DNA of 41,700 nucleotides from Burkholderiales bacterium. Its GTDB lineage: Bacteria > Pseudomonadota > Gammaproteobacteria > Burkholderiales > Burkholderiaceae_C. A model generated the notes under the pieces. The model made no database searches and was not told the origin of the DNA. It was given only the letters and a program-made list of their open reading frames with translations. Shown here one piece after another: positions 1-9,082 of the stretch (position 1 is its first letter; every line of letters starts with the position of its first letter). The position numbers and the translations under genes are program-made. The stretch spans positions 8,621-50,320 of the forward strand of contig JAIXLP010000098.1 in assembly GCA_026954015.1 (NCBI GenBank). Reading direction: 5' to 3'.

Positions 1-1254
1 CCCCTCGCCATCATCGGCGCCGGCCCGGCCGGCCTGATGGCGGCGCAGGCCGCGGCCGAGGCGGGGGTGGTGGCGCAGGTGTTCGATGCCATGCCCTCGG
101 CGGGGCGCAAGTTGCTGCTGGCAGGGCGCGGTGGGCTCAATCTCACGCATGCGGAGCCGCGGGAGCGGTTGCTCACGCGCTACGGCGCGCAGGCGCCGTG
201 GCTCACGCCGTACCTGCGGGCGTTTGGCGCGTCCGAGGTGCGGGCCTGGGCCGACGGGCTGGGCGCGCAGACCTTCGTCGGCAGCTCGGGCCGCGTGTTT
301 CCGCGCGACATGAAGGCCGCGCCGCTGCTGCGTGCGTGGCTGCGGCGGCTGGGCGGGGCGGGCGTGACCTTGCACCTGCGCCACCGCTGGCTGGGGTGGG
401 ACGACACCGGTGCGCTGCGCCTTGCCACGCCCGATGGCGAGGTGCGCGTGGCCGCGCGCTCGGTGGTGCTGGCGCTGGGTGGGGCGAGCTGGCCGCGCCT
501 GGGCAGCGACGCGGCGTGGGTGTCGCTGCTGGCGCAACGGGGCGTGCCGTTGGCGCCGCTGCAAAGCGCCAATTGCGGCTTCGACGTGCGCTCGGCGGCG
601 GGCGGGGTGGGGTGGTCGCCGTACTTCGCCGGGCGCTTTGCCGGGCAGCCGTTCAAGACGGTGGCGCTGCGGCTCGATGCGGCCGCCGGCGGCCCGTGGG
701 AGCAGCGCGGCGAGTTCGTGGCCACGGCCACGGGTGTGGAGGGCAGCCTGATCTACGCCGCCAGCCGCAGGCTGCGCGATGCGATCGCGGCGCACGGCGA
801 GGCCACGCTGGAGCTGGATTTGCTGCCCGACCATGGCGCCGCGCAGGTGGCCGAGGCGGTGGGGCACCCGCGCGGCGCGCGCAGCCTGGCGAGCCACCTC
901 AAGGGTCGCCTGGGGCTGCACGGCATCAAGTTCGCGCTGCTGCACGAGCAGCTCGGCGCCGAGGGCATGCACGATGCCGGGCGGCTTTCTCGCGCGATCA
1001 AGGCCTTGCCGCTCACGTTGTGTGCGCCACGTCCGCTGGCCGAGGCGATCAGCACCGCGGGCGGCGTGGCGCTGCCCGCGCTGGACGAGCACCTGATGCT
1101 GCGCGCGGCGGCGGGCGTGTTCTGCGCCGGGGAGATGCTCGACTGGGAGGCGCCCACGGGCGGCTACCTGCTCACCGCGTGCCTGGCAACGGGGCGCGCC
1201 GCCGGGTTGGGCGCGGTGCGGTGGCTCGCGTCTGGTGTGCTGTCCCGCACGTAG
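1..1254 (+). CDS. HI0933/YhiN-type FAD flavoprotein, 5' partial
   Basis: The frame is open from base 1, so the start lies just outside the window; 417 residues are visible. The first visible residues are a dinucleotide-binding GxGPAG motif (IIGAGPAGLMAA) that normally sits about ten residues from the N-terminus, so only a few codons should be missing. The GRKLLLAGRGGLNLTH segment at about residues 36-51 is the hallmark of the HI0933-like flavoproteins, and the C-terminal segment AGEMLDWEAPTGGYLL is their second FAD-contact motif. The length fits the subfamily I know as the PP_4765-type flavoprotein (TIGR03862). No reaction is established for this subfamily; a FAD-dependent oxidoreductase role is inferred. 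It converges on the algR-type gene with a 95-bp gap. Confidence 0.88.
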   Translation, partial: PLAIIGAGPAGLMAAQAAAEAGVVAQVFDAMPSAGRKLLLAGRGGLNLTHAEPRERLLTRYGAQAPWLTPYLRAFGASEVRAWADGLGAQTFVGSSGRVFPRDMKAAPLLRAWLRRLGGAGVTLHLRHRWLGWDDTGALRLATPDGEVRVAARSVVLALGGASWPRLGSDAAWVSLLAQRGVPLAPLQSANCGFDVRSAAGGVGWSPYFAGRFAGQPFKTVALRLDAAAGGPWEQRGEFVATATGVEGSLIYAASRRLRDAIAAHGEATLELDLLPDHGAAQVAEAVGHPRGARSLASHLKGRLGLHGIKFALLHEQLGAEGMHDAGRLSRAIKALPLTLCAPRPLAEAISTAGGVALPALDEHLMLRAAAGVFCAGEMLDWEAPTGGYLLTACLATGRAAGLGAVRWLASGVLSRT

Positions 1255-1282
1255 CTGCACGAAATGAAATGGATGCATGCAT

Positions 1283-1306
1283 GCTCAGGGCAACGCCGCC
1301 CTGGGC
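1283..1306. terminator. Possible hairpin between convergent genes
   Basis: GCTCAGGGC and GCCCTGGGC pair over nine bases (one G-T wobble) around a six-base loop, in the 95-bp gap between the flavoprotein stop and the algR-type stop. No T-run follows on either strand, so it is at best a weak or factor-dependent terminator. Confidence 0.3.
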
Positions 1307-1349
1307 GTGAAGGCGCGATTGCCTGTGCGGTTGTTCGTGGGGCAGCACA

Positions 1350-2114
1350 CTACTGCCGCAGCAGCAGTTCCCGCACCGCCGTGACCTGGCGGCGCGAGAC
1401 CGGCAGCACCTCGGTGGTGCCGTGCAGCCGCACGGCCCAGCCTTCGCCCTCGGGCTGCGCGTGGCGTTCGAGCGCGCGCAGCGCGTGGCGCGCCACCAGC
1501 GTGTTGCGGTGGATGCGCACGAAGGTGTCGGCGTGGCGCGCCTGCAGCTCGGAGAGCGCGCCGTCGATCACGTAGCTGCGCGCGGTGGTGCGCAGCGTGA
1601 GGTATTTCTGCTCGGCGCGCAGGTAGAGCACGTCGGTGAGCGGCACGCGCTCGGTGCGCCCCTGGTTGTGCACGAGCAGCGAGGCGGTGTCGTCGGCGCT
1701 GGGGGCGGATGCGGGCGTGACGGCGGTGGCCGCGCCCGTGGCGCGCCGCGCCTTGGCCAGCGCCTGCTGCAGCCGCGCCAGGCGCACCGGCTTGGTGAGG
1801 TAGTCCACCGCGTCGAGCTCGAACGCAGGCAGCGCGTGCTCGGCGTGCGCGGTCACGAAGACGATGGCGGGCGGCTCGGGCAGGCGCTGTACCTGGTGCG
1901 CCAGCGCAAGGCCGTCCTGCCCCGGCAGGTGGATGTCCAGCAGCAGCAGGTCGATCGCCGGCGCGCTCGTGAGGCGCTCCAGCGCCTCGCCCGCGTGCGC
2001 GGCCTCGGTGAGCTGGTGGCGCGCGTCGCATTCGGTGAGCAGCGTGCGCAGGCGCTTGCGCGCCAGCAGCTCGTCGTCCACGATCAGGATCTGCATGGGG
2101 GTGTCGTCAGCCAT
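1350..2114 (-). CDS. algR: LytTR response regulator, AlgR-like
   Basis: A 254-residue response regulator. Residues 8-120 form a receiver domain with the acidic pocket (IVDDE) and the phospho-acceptor Asp60 in LLLLDIHLPGQDG. Residues about 150-250 form a LytTR DNA-binding domain (YLRAEQKYLTL, then FVRIHRNTLV). It follows the LytS/AlgZ-type kinase gene by 83 bp on the same strand, and argH is the next gene divergently. This is the argH/fimS(algZ)/algR arrangement known from Pseudomonas, where the pair controls type IV pili and exopolysaccharide; that role here is inference. The start is uncertain: in-frame ATGs at 2129, 2114 and 2096 all lack a good Shine-Dalgarno. I chose 2114, which leaves a short N-terminal extension before MQILIVDD. 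Confidence 0.85.
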   Translation of the reverse strand: MADDTPMQILIVDDELLARKRLRTLLTECDARHQLTEAAHAGEALERLTSAPAIDLLLLDIHLPGQDGLALAHQVQRLPEPPAIVFVTAHAEHALPAFELDAVDYLTKPVRLARLQQALAKARRATGAATAVTPASAPSADDTASLLVHNQGRTERVPLTDVLYLRAEQKYLTLRTTARSYVIDGALSELQARHADTFVRIHRNTLVARHALRALERHAQPEGEGWAVRLHGTTEVLPVSRRQVTAVRELLLRQ

Positions 2115-2197
2115 GGCGTGGTGGGCCATGGGAGTGGCCAGCGTAGCCGCACGCGCGCGGCGCGGTGGTGCGAAATGCAGTGCCGATGGCGCGCATT

Positions 2198-3241
2198 TCA
2201 GGCGACGGGCAGCGCGATGCGCACGCGCCAGCGGCCTTCGTGCTCGCCGGCGCTGAAGTCGCAATCGACATCGTGCAGCAGGCGCAGGCGCTCGCGCACG
2301 TTGCCCAGTGCAATGCCGTGCCCGCGCGGAGCCTGCGCGGTGGCCAGACTGCGCGCGGGCAGCGAGTTGGTGATGGTGACGACGGCGCGCTTGCCGCGCA
2401 GCTCGGTGCGCACCTCGATCAGCGCGGTGAGCGGCGAGGGCTCCACGCCGTGCTTGACGGCGTTTTCCACCAGCGGCTGCAGCACCAGCGGGGGCACGCG
2501 CGCGGCGTCGGTGCGCGCGTCGAGCTGCCAGGCAAGCTGCAGGCGCTCGCCGAAGCGCACCTGCTCGATCGCGAGGTAGTGGCGCGCAAGCTGCACCTCT
2601 TCGGCCAGCGTGGCGCTTTCGCGCTGCTCGACGAGCGCGTGGCGGAACAGGTCGCTCAGGTCTTCGAGCAGCGCCTCGGCCTTGCCGGGCTCGTCGCGCA
2701 CGAGCGCGATGGCGCTGTTGAGGCTGTTGAAGAGAAAGTGCGGGCGGATGCGCGCCTGCAGCTCGGTCAGGCGCGCGGTGGTGGCCGCCGGGGTGCGCCC
2801 GCGCGCGCGCAGCGCCAGCGCCGCGACGAGCAGTGCCGACAGCAGCGCGCCGCTGGCGGCACTGGCGATCCAGCGCGGCTCGCCCGCATCGGGCAGCACC
2901 AGCGTGAGCAGCGCGCACGCCGTCAGCCCCGCGAGCACGCCCAGCAGCACGCCCGCGGCGTATTGCAGCGGCGCGCGCGCGCCCTGCAACGTGCGCTTGA
3001 GCGCGCAGGCCACGAGCAGCCAGCCGAGCGTGGCCGGCAGCGCGCCGCCCGTGAGCAGCGCCAGGCGCGCCAGCCAGTCGCCGGGCGTGGTGCTCACGAA
3101 CAGTACCGCGACGGCCAGCACCACTTCGACGAACAGCACCGCGCGCAGCACGACGCCCGCGCGGCAGGCGTCGAACACCAGCAGCGCGTCGCTCGTGGCG
3201 GCGCGCCGGGCATCGGCCGATAAAATTTGCGGCTTAGTCAT
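2198..3241 (-). CDS. algZ: LytS/AlgZ-type sensor histidine kinase
   Basis: A 347-residue membrane kinase of the His_kinase (PF06580) class. Four hydrophobic segments lie between about residues 30 and 146. The unusual H-box [12 protein letters not shown] contains the phospho-acceptor His168. The ATP-binding region follows, with the N-box [10 protein letters not shown] (256-265) and the G-box [13 protein letters not shown]. Family members phosphorylate the LytTR regulator encoded next to them, here the gene at 1350-2114. The ATG at 3241 was chosen because the frame further upstream would run into the argH start region. With argH starting at 3285 on the other strand, only 43 bp separate the two start codons. 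No extracellular sensor domain is visible, so the ligand is unknown and is presumably sensed in or near the membrane. Confidence 0.88.
   Translation of the reverse strand: MTKPQILSADARRAATSDALLVFDACRAGVVLRAVLFVEVVLAVAVLFVSTTPGDWLARLALLTGGALPATLGWLLVACALKRTLQGARAPLQYAAGVLLGVLAGLTACALLTLVLPDAGEPRWIASAASGALLSALLVAALALRARGRTPAATTARLTELQARIRPHFLFNSLNSAIALVRDEPGKAEALLEDLSDLFRHALVEQRESATLAEEVQLARHYLAIEQVRFGERLQLAWQLDARTDAARVPPLVLQPLVENAVKHGVEPSPLTALIEVRTELRGKRAVVTITNSLPARSLATAQAPRGHGIALGNVRERLRLLHDVDCDFSAGEHEGRWRVRIALPVA
3221..3226 (+). promoter_or_regulatory. Possible -10 element for argH
   Basis: TAAAAT within CCGATAAAATTTGC lies 59 bp upstream of the argH start and inside the first codons of the divergent kinase gene. 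No convincing -35 hexamer is present at the right distance, so this is a weak call. Confidence 0.3.
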
Positions 3242-3284
3242 CGTCTGCGCCGTCGCTTCGTGCTCCCGGCGCATTATTGCCGCC

Positions 3285-4741
<1,457 letters not shown>

Positions 4742-4745
<4 letters not shown>

Positions 4746-4792
4746 AAAGAGAGCTGCCCGCGCTCGTGTACCAGGCGCTGCAGCCCTGTTTG
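4742..4792 (+). repeat. Dispersed palindromic repeat, copy A
   Basis: This copy carries the pattern shared by all five: AGCTGC, then GCGCTC after two bases, a short spacer, then CAGGCGCTGCAG. CTGC/GCAG and GCGC/GCGC pair to form an imperfect hairpin. It occupies almost the whole 49-bp space between the convergent argH and NRAMP-like genes and could serve as a bidirectional transcript end. The repeat family is inferred from alignment by eye with the other copies at 16961, 32750, 39189 and 41622. Confidence 0.6.
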
Positions 4793-4794
4793 CC

Positions 4795-6249
4795 TTAGAA
4801 AAGCTTGCCGAACTGGTCGATCAGCAGGTAGATCGAGAAGCCACCGTAGAACACCACGGCCCACCAGATCGCGGCGTAGCGCACGCCCTTGAGGCCGATC
4901 GCGCGCGGCAGCATGCCGCGGTTGAGCTGGATGAGCAGCACCGAGTAGACGAACATCACCAGGCCGTTGAGCGACGAGGCGATCACGAGCAGCAGCAGCG
5001 GCTGGCTCACGCCCGACATCAGGATGATGGAGCCGAAGATCACCATCAGCCAGACGACGAGGAAGTACAGCCGGCTCTCGGTCCAGGTGGTGCTGTCGCG
5101 CAGCCAGTTGGTCTTGCAGATGTCGGCGACGATGCGCGCGATCATGTCCACCACGGCCAGGTTGGTCGAAAGCAGCACCACCACGCCGGTGAACCAGTAG
5201 GCATGTCCGGCCCAGCCGTTGCTCTGGTTGAGCTTGTCGCCCAGCAGGTGCACGAAGTCGAAGTTCTTGGCTTCGCTGCCCACGCCGACGTAGGTGTAGG
5301 CCAGCGCCATGAACAGCAGGATCGCAAGCAGCCCGAGCACGAAGAAGGTGATGAACTGCTCGCGGTCCGCCACGCGCCACCAGCCGCGCCAGCGGCGCAG
5401 GTTTTCCTCGTCCTGCGGGAAGAAGTAGCCGATCGCGCCCGAGGTGGTCTCCTCGCCCGTGATCGGCGAGACGATCTTGGGCAGGTGCGCGCCCATGCCC
5501 ATGCCCTTGTCGCGGATCCAGTTGGATTGCGCCAGGTTCATCACGCCGCCCGCGCCCGCGAATGCTATCGCCCCCAGGAGCAGCGCAACCGGTATCTTGC
5601 CCACCGCCTCGGGAATCTTCGGTGCCTCGGTCGTGAAGCCACTCAGCAGCGCGCCCCAGGAGCTGCCGGTGAGCAGCCCGAACGCCATGTAGAGCATGAA
5701 CAGCACGATCAGCGCCACGAGCAGCGTCTGGATCTTCTCGACCGTCTTGTAGACCACGGGCGAGACCGTGAGCACGATCGCGATCAGGAACAGCGAGGCG
5801 ATGGTGATCGGCACGACCCAGCTTGCGGGCAGGCCGAAGGCGTAGGTGAGCGCGGTGGAACTGCCCGAGGCCCAGCCCGGCCACATCCACGGGATCACCG
5901 CCATGATGATGAAGAGCCAGCTCCAGTGCTTCCACAGCCGCGTGAAGCCGGTCACGGCGGTCTCGCCCGTGGCCATGGTGTAGCGCTCGATCTCCATGTT
6001 GAGGAAGTACTGCGTGAGCACGCCTATGGTCGCCAGCCACACGAGCGCCAGCCCCGTCTGCGTCGCCATGTAGGGCCAGAGCACGAACTCGCCCGAGCCG
6101 ACCGAGCCCGCCAGCAGGATGACGCTGGCGCCGATCACCTTGCTCATCGGCAGTGGCTCGGGCAGGTCGCGGTAGGGGACGGCGGGCAGGTTGCCGCTGC
6201 GTATTTCCGTCGCGGTTCGGGCTGGTGCCCCACGGTTGGATGTAACCAT
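4795..6249 (-). CDS. NRAMP-like membrane transporter lacking canonical metal motifs
   Basis: A 484-residue polytopic membrane protein with about eleven hydrophobic segments and the overall layout of the NRAMP (SLC11) family. Its two substrate-site motifs differ from true Mn/Fe transporters. In the TM1 position the family's DPGN is replaced by AGSVGSGEF (residues 47-55). In the TM6 position the MPH motif is replaced by AGAGGVMNLAQSNW (231-244). A Mn2+ or Fe2+ substrate should therefore not be assumed; it may belong to the NRAMP-related proteins with other substrates. The ATG at 6249 is preferred over a TTG at 6255 because GAGG lies eight bases upstream. The gene follows the large GGDEF-EAL gene after a 211-bp gap and probably has its own promoter. 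Confidence 0.75.
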   Translation of the reverse strand: MVTSNRGAPARTATEIRSGNLPAVPYRDLPEPLPMSKVIGASVILLAGSVGSGEFVLWPYMATQTGLALVWLATIGVLTQYFLNMEIERYTMATGETAVTGFTRLWKHWSWLFIIMAVIPWMWPGWASGSSTALTYAFGLPASWVVPITIASLFLIAIVLTVSPVVYKTVEKIQTLLVALIVLFMLYMAFGLLTGSSWGALLSGFTTEAPKIPEAVGKIPVALLLGAIAFAGAGGVMNLAQSNWIRDKGMGMGAHLPKIVSPITGEETTSGAIGYFFPQDEENLRRWRGWWRVADREQFITFFVLGLLAILLFMALAYTYVGVGSEAKNFDFVHLLGDKLNQSNGWAGHAYWFTGVVVLLSTNLAVVDMIARIVADICKTNWLRDSTTWTESRLYFLVVWLMVIFGSIILMSGVSQPLLLLVIASSLNGLVMFVYSVLLIQLNRGMLPRAIGLKGVRYAAIWWAVVFYGGFSIYLLIDQFGKLF

Positions 6250-6460
6250 ATGCAATACCTCGCTTCAAAAAGACAGGTTTCACAACGGAGCCGCAGCGCG
6301 GCGCGCGGCGGTGCGGGTAAATTTGCGATTCGTAACAAAATCACCTGCAACCATGGTAGGCGGGCGTGAGCGCCCGGTCAATCGGGTATCCAGCAGTCCC
6401 GCGCGCCCGGCGGGTACGTCGTGGTGGGGCGAGGCCGCGCCGTGCCCGCGGGACAGCACA
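6250..6460 (-). other. Intergenic region upstream of the NRAMP-like gene
   Basis: This 211-bp gap lies between the stop of the GGDEF-EAL gene and the transporter start. It contains a modestly AT-rich stretch near 6320-6350, a plausible site for the transporter promoter, and a small GGGCG/CGCCC hairpin at about 6363-6376 with no T-run. I see no tRNA, riboswitch or clear operator here. Confidence 0.35.
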
Positions 6461-9046
6461 CTAGGCGTGCAGCGCCTCGACCTCGATCGCCGGGCTGAAG
6501 AGGTAGCCCTGGTAGGCGTGGCAGCCGTGGTGGCGCAGGAAGTCGCGCTGCTCGCCCTGCTCCACGCCCTCGGCGATCACCTCCAGCCCGAGGCTGTCGG
6601 CCAGTGCCACCACCATGCGCGCGATCGCCGCGTCGTTGGCGTCGGTGAGCACGCCGCGCACGAAGCTCTGATCGATCTTGAGCTGGTCCAGCGGCAGGCG
6701 CTTGAGGTAGCCGAGCGAGGAGTAGCCCGTGCCGAAGTCATCGAGCGAGAAGCCGACGCCGTGCGCCTTCAAGGTCTGCATCTTGGTGATGACCGATTCG
6801 ACGTTGTCGATCAGCAGGCTTTCGGTGAGTTCGAGCTTGAGGCGGTGCGGGTTGGCCCCGGTGGCTTCCAGCACGTCCAGCACCTGCTCGGCGAATTCGG
6901 CGTGGTGGAATTGCCGCGCGCTCACGTTGACCGCGATGCTCAGGTGCTCGAACGCGGGCTCGCGCGCCCAGGCCACGAGCTGGCGGCAGGCGGTTTCGAG
7001 CACCCAGCGCCCGATGGGCAGGATGAGCCCGGTTTCCTCGGCCAGCGCGATGAACTCGCCCGGCGCGACGACGCGGCCGTCGCGGCGCACCCAGCGCAGC
7101 AGCGCCTCCACGCCGATGGTGGCGCCCGATTCGTCCACCTGTGGCTGGTAGTGCAGCGCGAATTCGTGGCGCTCCAGCGCCTCGCGCAGCGCCTTTTCGA
7201 GCGCGGTGCGCTCGTTGAGCGCAGACTGCATGCCGGGGTCGAAGAAGCACAGCGTGTTGCGTCCCGAGGCCTTGGCGCGGTACATCGCCATGTCGGCCTG
7301 CTTGAGCAGCTCGGTCACCGTGGTGCCCGCGTCGCCGAACAGCGCCACGCCGATGCTGGCGCTGTGGTGGTGCTGCTCGCCCTCGAGCGCGTAGGGCGCG
7401 TCCAGCTCCTGCAGCATCGCGTCGCCCAGCGCCTCGGCCTGCGCCATCGCGTGCAGGGCGTTCTGCGCCAGCCCCTCGGCGAGCACGACGAATTCGTCGC
7501 CGCCAAAGCGCGCGACGGTATCGCCCTCGCTCGCGCAGCGCGTCAGGCGCTGCGCCGCGTGCTGCAGCAATTGATCACCCACGTGGTGGCCGCGGGTTTC
7601 GTTCAGGCCCTTGAAGTTGTCGATGTCGATGAAGAACACCGCGCCGCGCCCGTGCGTGCGCGCGCTCACCATGAGCGCGTGTTCCAGCCGGTCGAGCAGC
7701 AGGCGCCGGTTGGACAGGCGCGTGAGCGGGTCGGTGAACGCGAGCTGCTGGATGCGCTCCTCGTTGTGCTTCTTCTGCGTGATGTCGGAGAAAGTGGCGA
7801 CGTAGTGCGTCGCCTGCCCGTGTGCGTCGCGCACCGCCATGATCGAGAGCCACTCGGGATACATCTCGCCGCTCTTGCGCTGGTTCCAGATCTCGCCCTG
7901 CCAGTGGCCGTTGCTCGCCAGGCTCTGCCACATCTGCCGGTAGGGGCGCGCGCCCTGGCGGCTCGACTGCAGCATGCGCAGGTTCTTGCCGACCACGTCC
8001 GCACGCGTGTGCCCGGTGATCGCGGTGAACGCGGGGTTCACGGTGACGATGGTGCCGTCGGTCTGCGTGATCGCCACGCCGTCGGCGCTGTTGTCGAAGA
8101 AGGTTGCGGCCTGGCGCAGGTGGTCTTCCATGCGCTTGCGGCCGGTGATGTCGGTCAGCGTGGAGACCACGCTGCCGTCGGGCAGCGGCCGGTCCGAGAT
8201 CAGCAGCACCACGCCGCGCGCGGTGGTGAATTCGAAGTCGTTGTTCCGGCCGGCGCGCAGGTGCGCGATGCGCCGCGCCAGCGCCGGCCCGAGCTGCCCG
8301 CGGTCGAGCCCGTGGTCGCTCGCGTAGCGCGCCAGCAGCGCCTCGAACGTCAGGCCCACGCAGGGCACGCCGACGGGCCAGTCCACGAGTTCGAGGAAGG
8401 GTCGGTTGCACATGACGAGCCGCAGCTGCGGGTCGAACAGCGTGATGCCCTGCTTGATGTGGTCGATCGCGTTGTGCAGCCGCGCGAGGCTGAACTCCAC
8501 CGTCTCGCTCGCGCGCTGCAGCAGCTCGCTCAGGTTGGTCGCGGGTGCCGCGGCCGGGTCGGGCGCCAGCGCCTCGGCAGCGACCTGGCTGCGCGCCGTG
8601 GTCTGCAGCAGCGCGGTGACGCAAAAGCGCACGATGCGCGCGAGCGGCTGCACCTGCGCGAGCGGCCCCGCGATGGTGAAGCAGGCGAGCCGCTGGCCGT
8701 CGATGTCGATCGCCATCAGCACGCCTTCGCGCATGATGCCCGAGCGCGCCGCCTCCTCGGGCGTCACGCCGTATTCGTCCATCTCGCCGTGCATGATGCG
8801 CTGCGCGATCGCGTGCGTCTGGCCCAGGCGCGTGCGGTCGCTCGACGCCACGATGCGCCCTTCGCGGTCCATGAAGTTGCACACCAGCGCCAGTTCCGCG
8901 TGCAGCAGATCGCAAAGGTCCTGACCGAATCGGGCGTCGAAGGGCGCCGGCACGGTGGGGGCTTGCCCCGGGGGACGCCCGGTGACGGGGGTGCGCTGCG
9001 CGCGCGATGGGTTCTGCAGGTTCGCCATGTCGGGGTCTTGCCGCAT
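6461..9046 (-). CDS. Diacid_rec-PAS-PAS-GGDEF-EAL c-di-GMP enzyme
   Basis: An 861-residue protein with no membrane segment, so probably cytoplasmic. Residues about 38-155 resemble the sugar-diacid recognition domain of CdaR (NFMDREGRIVASSDRTRLGQ, then AIDIDGQRLACFTIAGP). Two PAS domains follow at about 195-315 and 320-445. The GGDEF domain carries an intact GGDEF at 515-519, but the RxxD inhibitory site is replaced by SEGD. The EAL domain has Glu647 in GVEALLRW and an intact DDFGTGYSSLGYL loop. Both synthesis and hydrolysis of c-di-GMP look possible; family experience says one usually dominates. It is divergent from the alpha-2-macroglobulin gene, with only 36 bp between starts. An internal ATG at 9028 is an alternative start that would leave more promoter space. 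Confidence 0.88.
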   Translation of the reverse strand: MRQDPDMANLQNPSRAQRTPVTGRPPGQAPTVPAPFDARFGQDLCDLLHAELALVCNFMDREGRIVASSDRTRLGQTHAIAQRIMHGEMDEYGVTPEEAARSGIMREGVLMAIDIDGQRLACFTIAGPLAQVQPLARIVRFCVTALLQTTARSQVAAEALAPDPAAAPATNLSELLQRASETVEFSLARLHNAIDHIKQGITLFDPQLRLVMCNRPFLELVDWPVGVPCVGLTFEALLARYASDHGLDRGQLGPALARRIAHLRAGRNNDFEFTTARGVVLLISDRPLPDGSVVSTLTDITGRKRMEDHLRQAATFFDNSADGVAITQTDGTIVTVNPAFTAITGHTRADVVGKNLRMLQSSRQGARPYRQMWQSLASNGHWQGEIWNQRKSGEMYPEWLSIMAVRDAHGQATHYVATFSDITQKKHNEERIQQLAFTDPLTRLSNRRLLLDRLEHALMVSARTHGRGAVFFIDIDNFKGLNETRGHHVGDQLLQHAAQRLTRCASEGDTVARFGGDEFVVLAEGLAQNALHAMAQAEALGDAMLQELDAPYALEGEQHHHSASIGVALFGDAGTTVTELLKQADMAMYRAKASGRNTLCFFDPGMQSALNERTALEKALREALERHEFALHYQPQVDESGATIGVEALLRWVRRDGRVVAPGEFIALAEETGLILPIGRWVLETACRQLVAWAREPAFEHLSIAVNVSARQFHHAEFAEQVLDVLEATGANPHRLKLELTESLLIDNVESVITKMQTLKAHGVGFSLDDFGTGYSSLGYLKRLPLDQLKIDQSFVRGVLTDANDAAIARMVVALADSLGLEVIAEGVEQGEQRDFLRHHGCHAYQGYLFSPAIEVEALHA

Positions 9047-9070
9047 CCCGGTTTACAGTTTGCCGACCTC

Positions 9071-9076
9071 GGAGGA
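9071..9076 (+). promoter_or_regulatory. Strong ribosome binding site of the macroglobulin gene
   Basis: GGAGGA ends six bases before the ATG at 9083 and fixes that start. TACAGT at 9054-9059 is a possible -10 element, giving a very short leader; no matching -35 is obvious. Confidence 0.6.
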
Positions 9077-9082
9077 GCGTGA

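Noticed and set aside
3214..3222. GCCGATAA upstream of argH as a sigma-28 promoter
   Set aside because: No TCAAGTT or TAAAGTTT element lies 11 bp upstream, unlike the convincing site at 27179. The overlapping TAAAAT fits a sigma-70 -10 better.
2610..3284. N-terminal extension of argH by 225 codons
   Set aside because: This stretch is antisense to the sensor kinase gene. The argininosuccinate lyase family starts near 3285.
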